Made by a program: the position numbers and the translations under genes | Assembly: GCA_029850565.1 (NCBI GenBank) | Contig: JARCRR010000152.1 | Coordinates: 1 to 7,031 of the forward strand | DNA from: Gallionella sp. | Lineage (GTDB): Bacteria > Pseudomonadota > Gammaproteobacteria > Burkholderiales > Gallionellaceae | Direction: 5' to 3' | Length of the DNA: 7,031 nucleotides | Shown: piece after piece, positions 6,968-7,031 of the stretch | Layout of the letters: every line of letters begins with the position of its first letter | Numbering within the stretch: the stretch's first letter is position 1 | Notes under the pieces: model-generated | Told to the model about the DNA's origin: nothing | What the model saw: the letters and a program-made list of their open reading frames with translations, nothing else | Databases searched by the model: none

Positions 6968-7031
6968 AACTATCCTTGCGCTCCCCGCTACCCCTCACGC
7001 TCATCGCCATTGTGGCGGTCGCCTTGGGTGT
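6964..7031 (+). CDS. Start of a second export-operon gene, probably a periplasmic adaptor (partial)
   Basis: An ATG at 6964 overlaps the TolC-family stop by four bases (ATGA), the usual sign of translational coupling. The visible 22 residues begin MKLSLRSPLPLTLIAIVAV: a short basic start followed by a hydrophobic stretch, as in a membrane anchor or uncleaved signal. Directly after a TolC-family gene the most common partner is a HlyD/MacA/AcrA-type adaptor. That identity is inferred from context only. An inner-membrane transporter subunit is possible but less likely. Confidence 0.6.
   Translation, partial: MKLSLRSPLPLTLIAIVAVALG

Noticed and set aside
1..7031. CRISPR array, tRNA, rRNA or insertion sequence
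   Set aside because: No regularly spaced repeats, no cloverleaf or rRNA-like sequence, and no transposase or terminal repeats were seen on either strand.

Overview
The window looks like ordinary chromosomal DNA from a Gram-negative proteobacterium, most likely a betaproteobacterium of the Gallionellaceae/Nitrosomonadales type. That placement is an inference from moderately high G+C, a TolC-type outer-membrane channel, a HypE close to the proteobacterial family, a large CHASE/GAF/PAS/HD-GYP receptor, and a Pat-like acetyltransferase. No rRNA, tRNA, CRISPR array, insertion sequence or phage gene is visible, and I see no strong sign of horizontal transfer.

Layout. Bases 1-1043 (+) hold the 3' end of a Pat/PatZ-like protein acyltransferase: the end of an ATP-grasp acyl-CoA synthetase half followed by a GNAT domain. 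A 62-bp gap with a short GC hairpin separates it from a convergent gene, 1106-4258 (-). That gene encodes a 1050-residue membrane receptor with the order TM-CHASE-TM-GAF-PAS-GAF-HD-GYP, a predicted cyclic-di-GMP phosphodiesterase. Upstream of it is a 136-bp gap with a good sigma70-like promoter whose -10 box lies inside a perfect 19-bp palindrome. Then comes hypE (4395-5438, -), the [NiFe]-hydrogenase cyanide-ligand maturation enzyme with its intact C-terminal PRIC tail. A 137-bp divergent region follows, with a candidate promoter and three TTTGCRG motifs. Next is a TolC-family outer-membrane channel (5576-6967, +), whose stop overlaps the start of a further gene (6964 onward) that runs off the window. 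That gene begins with a membrane-anchor-like N-terminus and is probably the periplasmic adaptor of the same export machine.

How the genes fit together. Three separate functions sit side by side: post-translational or metabolic control (acyltransferase), environmental sensing through c-di-GMP (HD-GYP receptor), and hydrogenase maturation (hypE). The start of a tripartite export operon adjoins them. hypE stands apart from the other hyp genes as far as the window shows. hypE and the HD-GYP gene share a strand, but the second has its own apparent promoter. I found no convincing undescribed system. The most interesting signals are the promoter palindrome, the isolated hypE and the receptor's sensor architecture.
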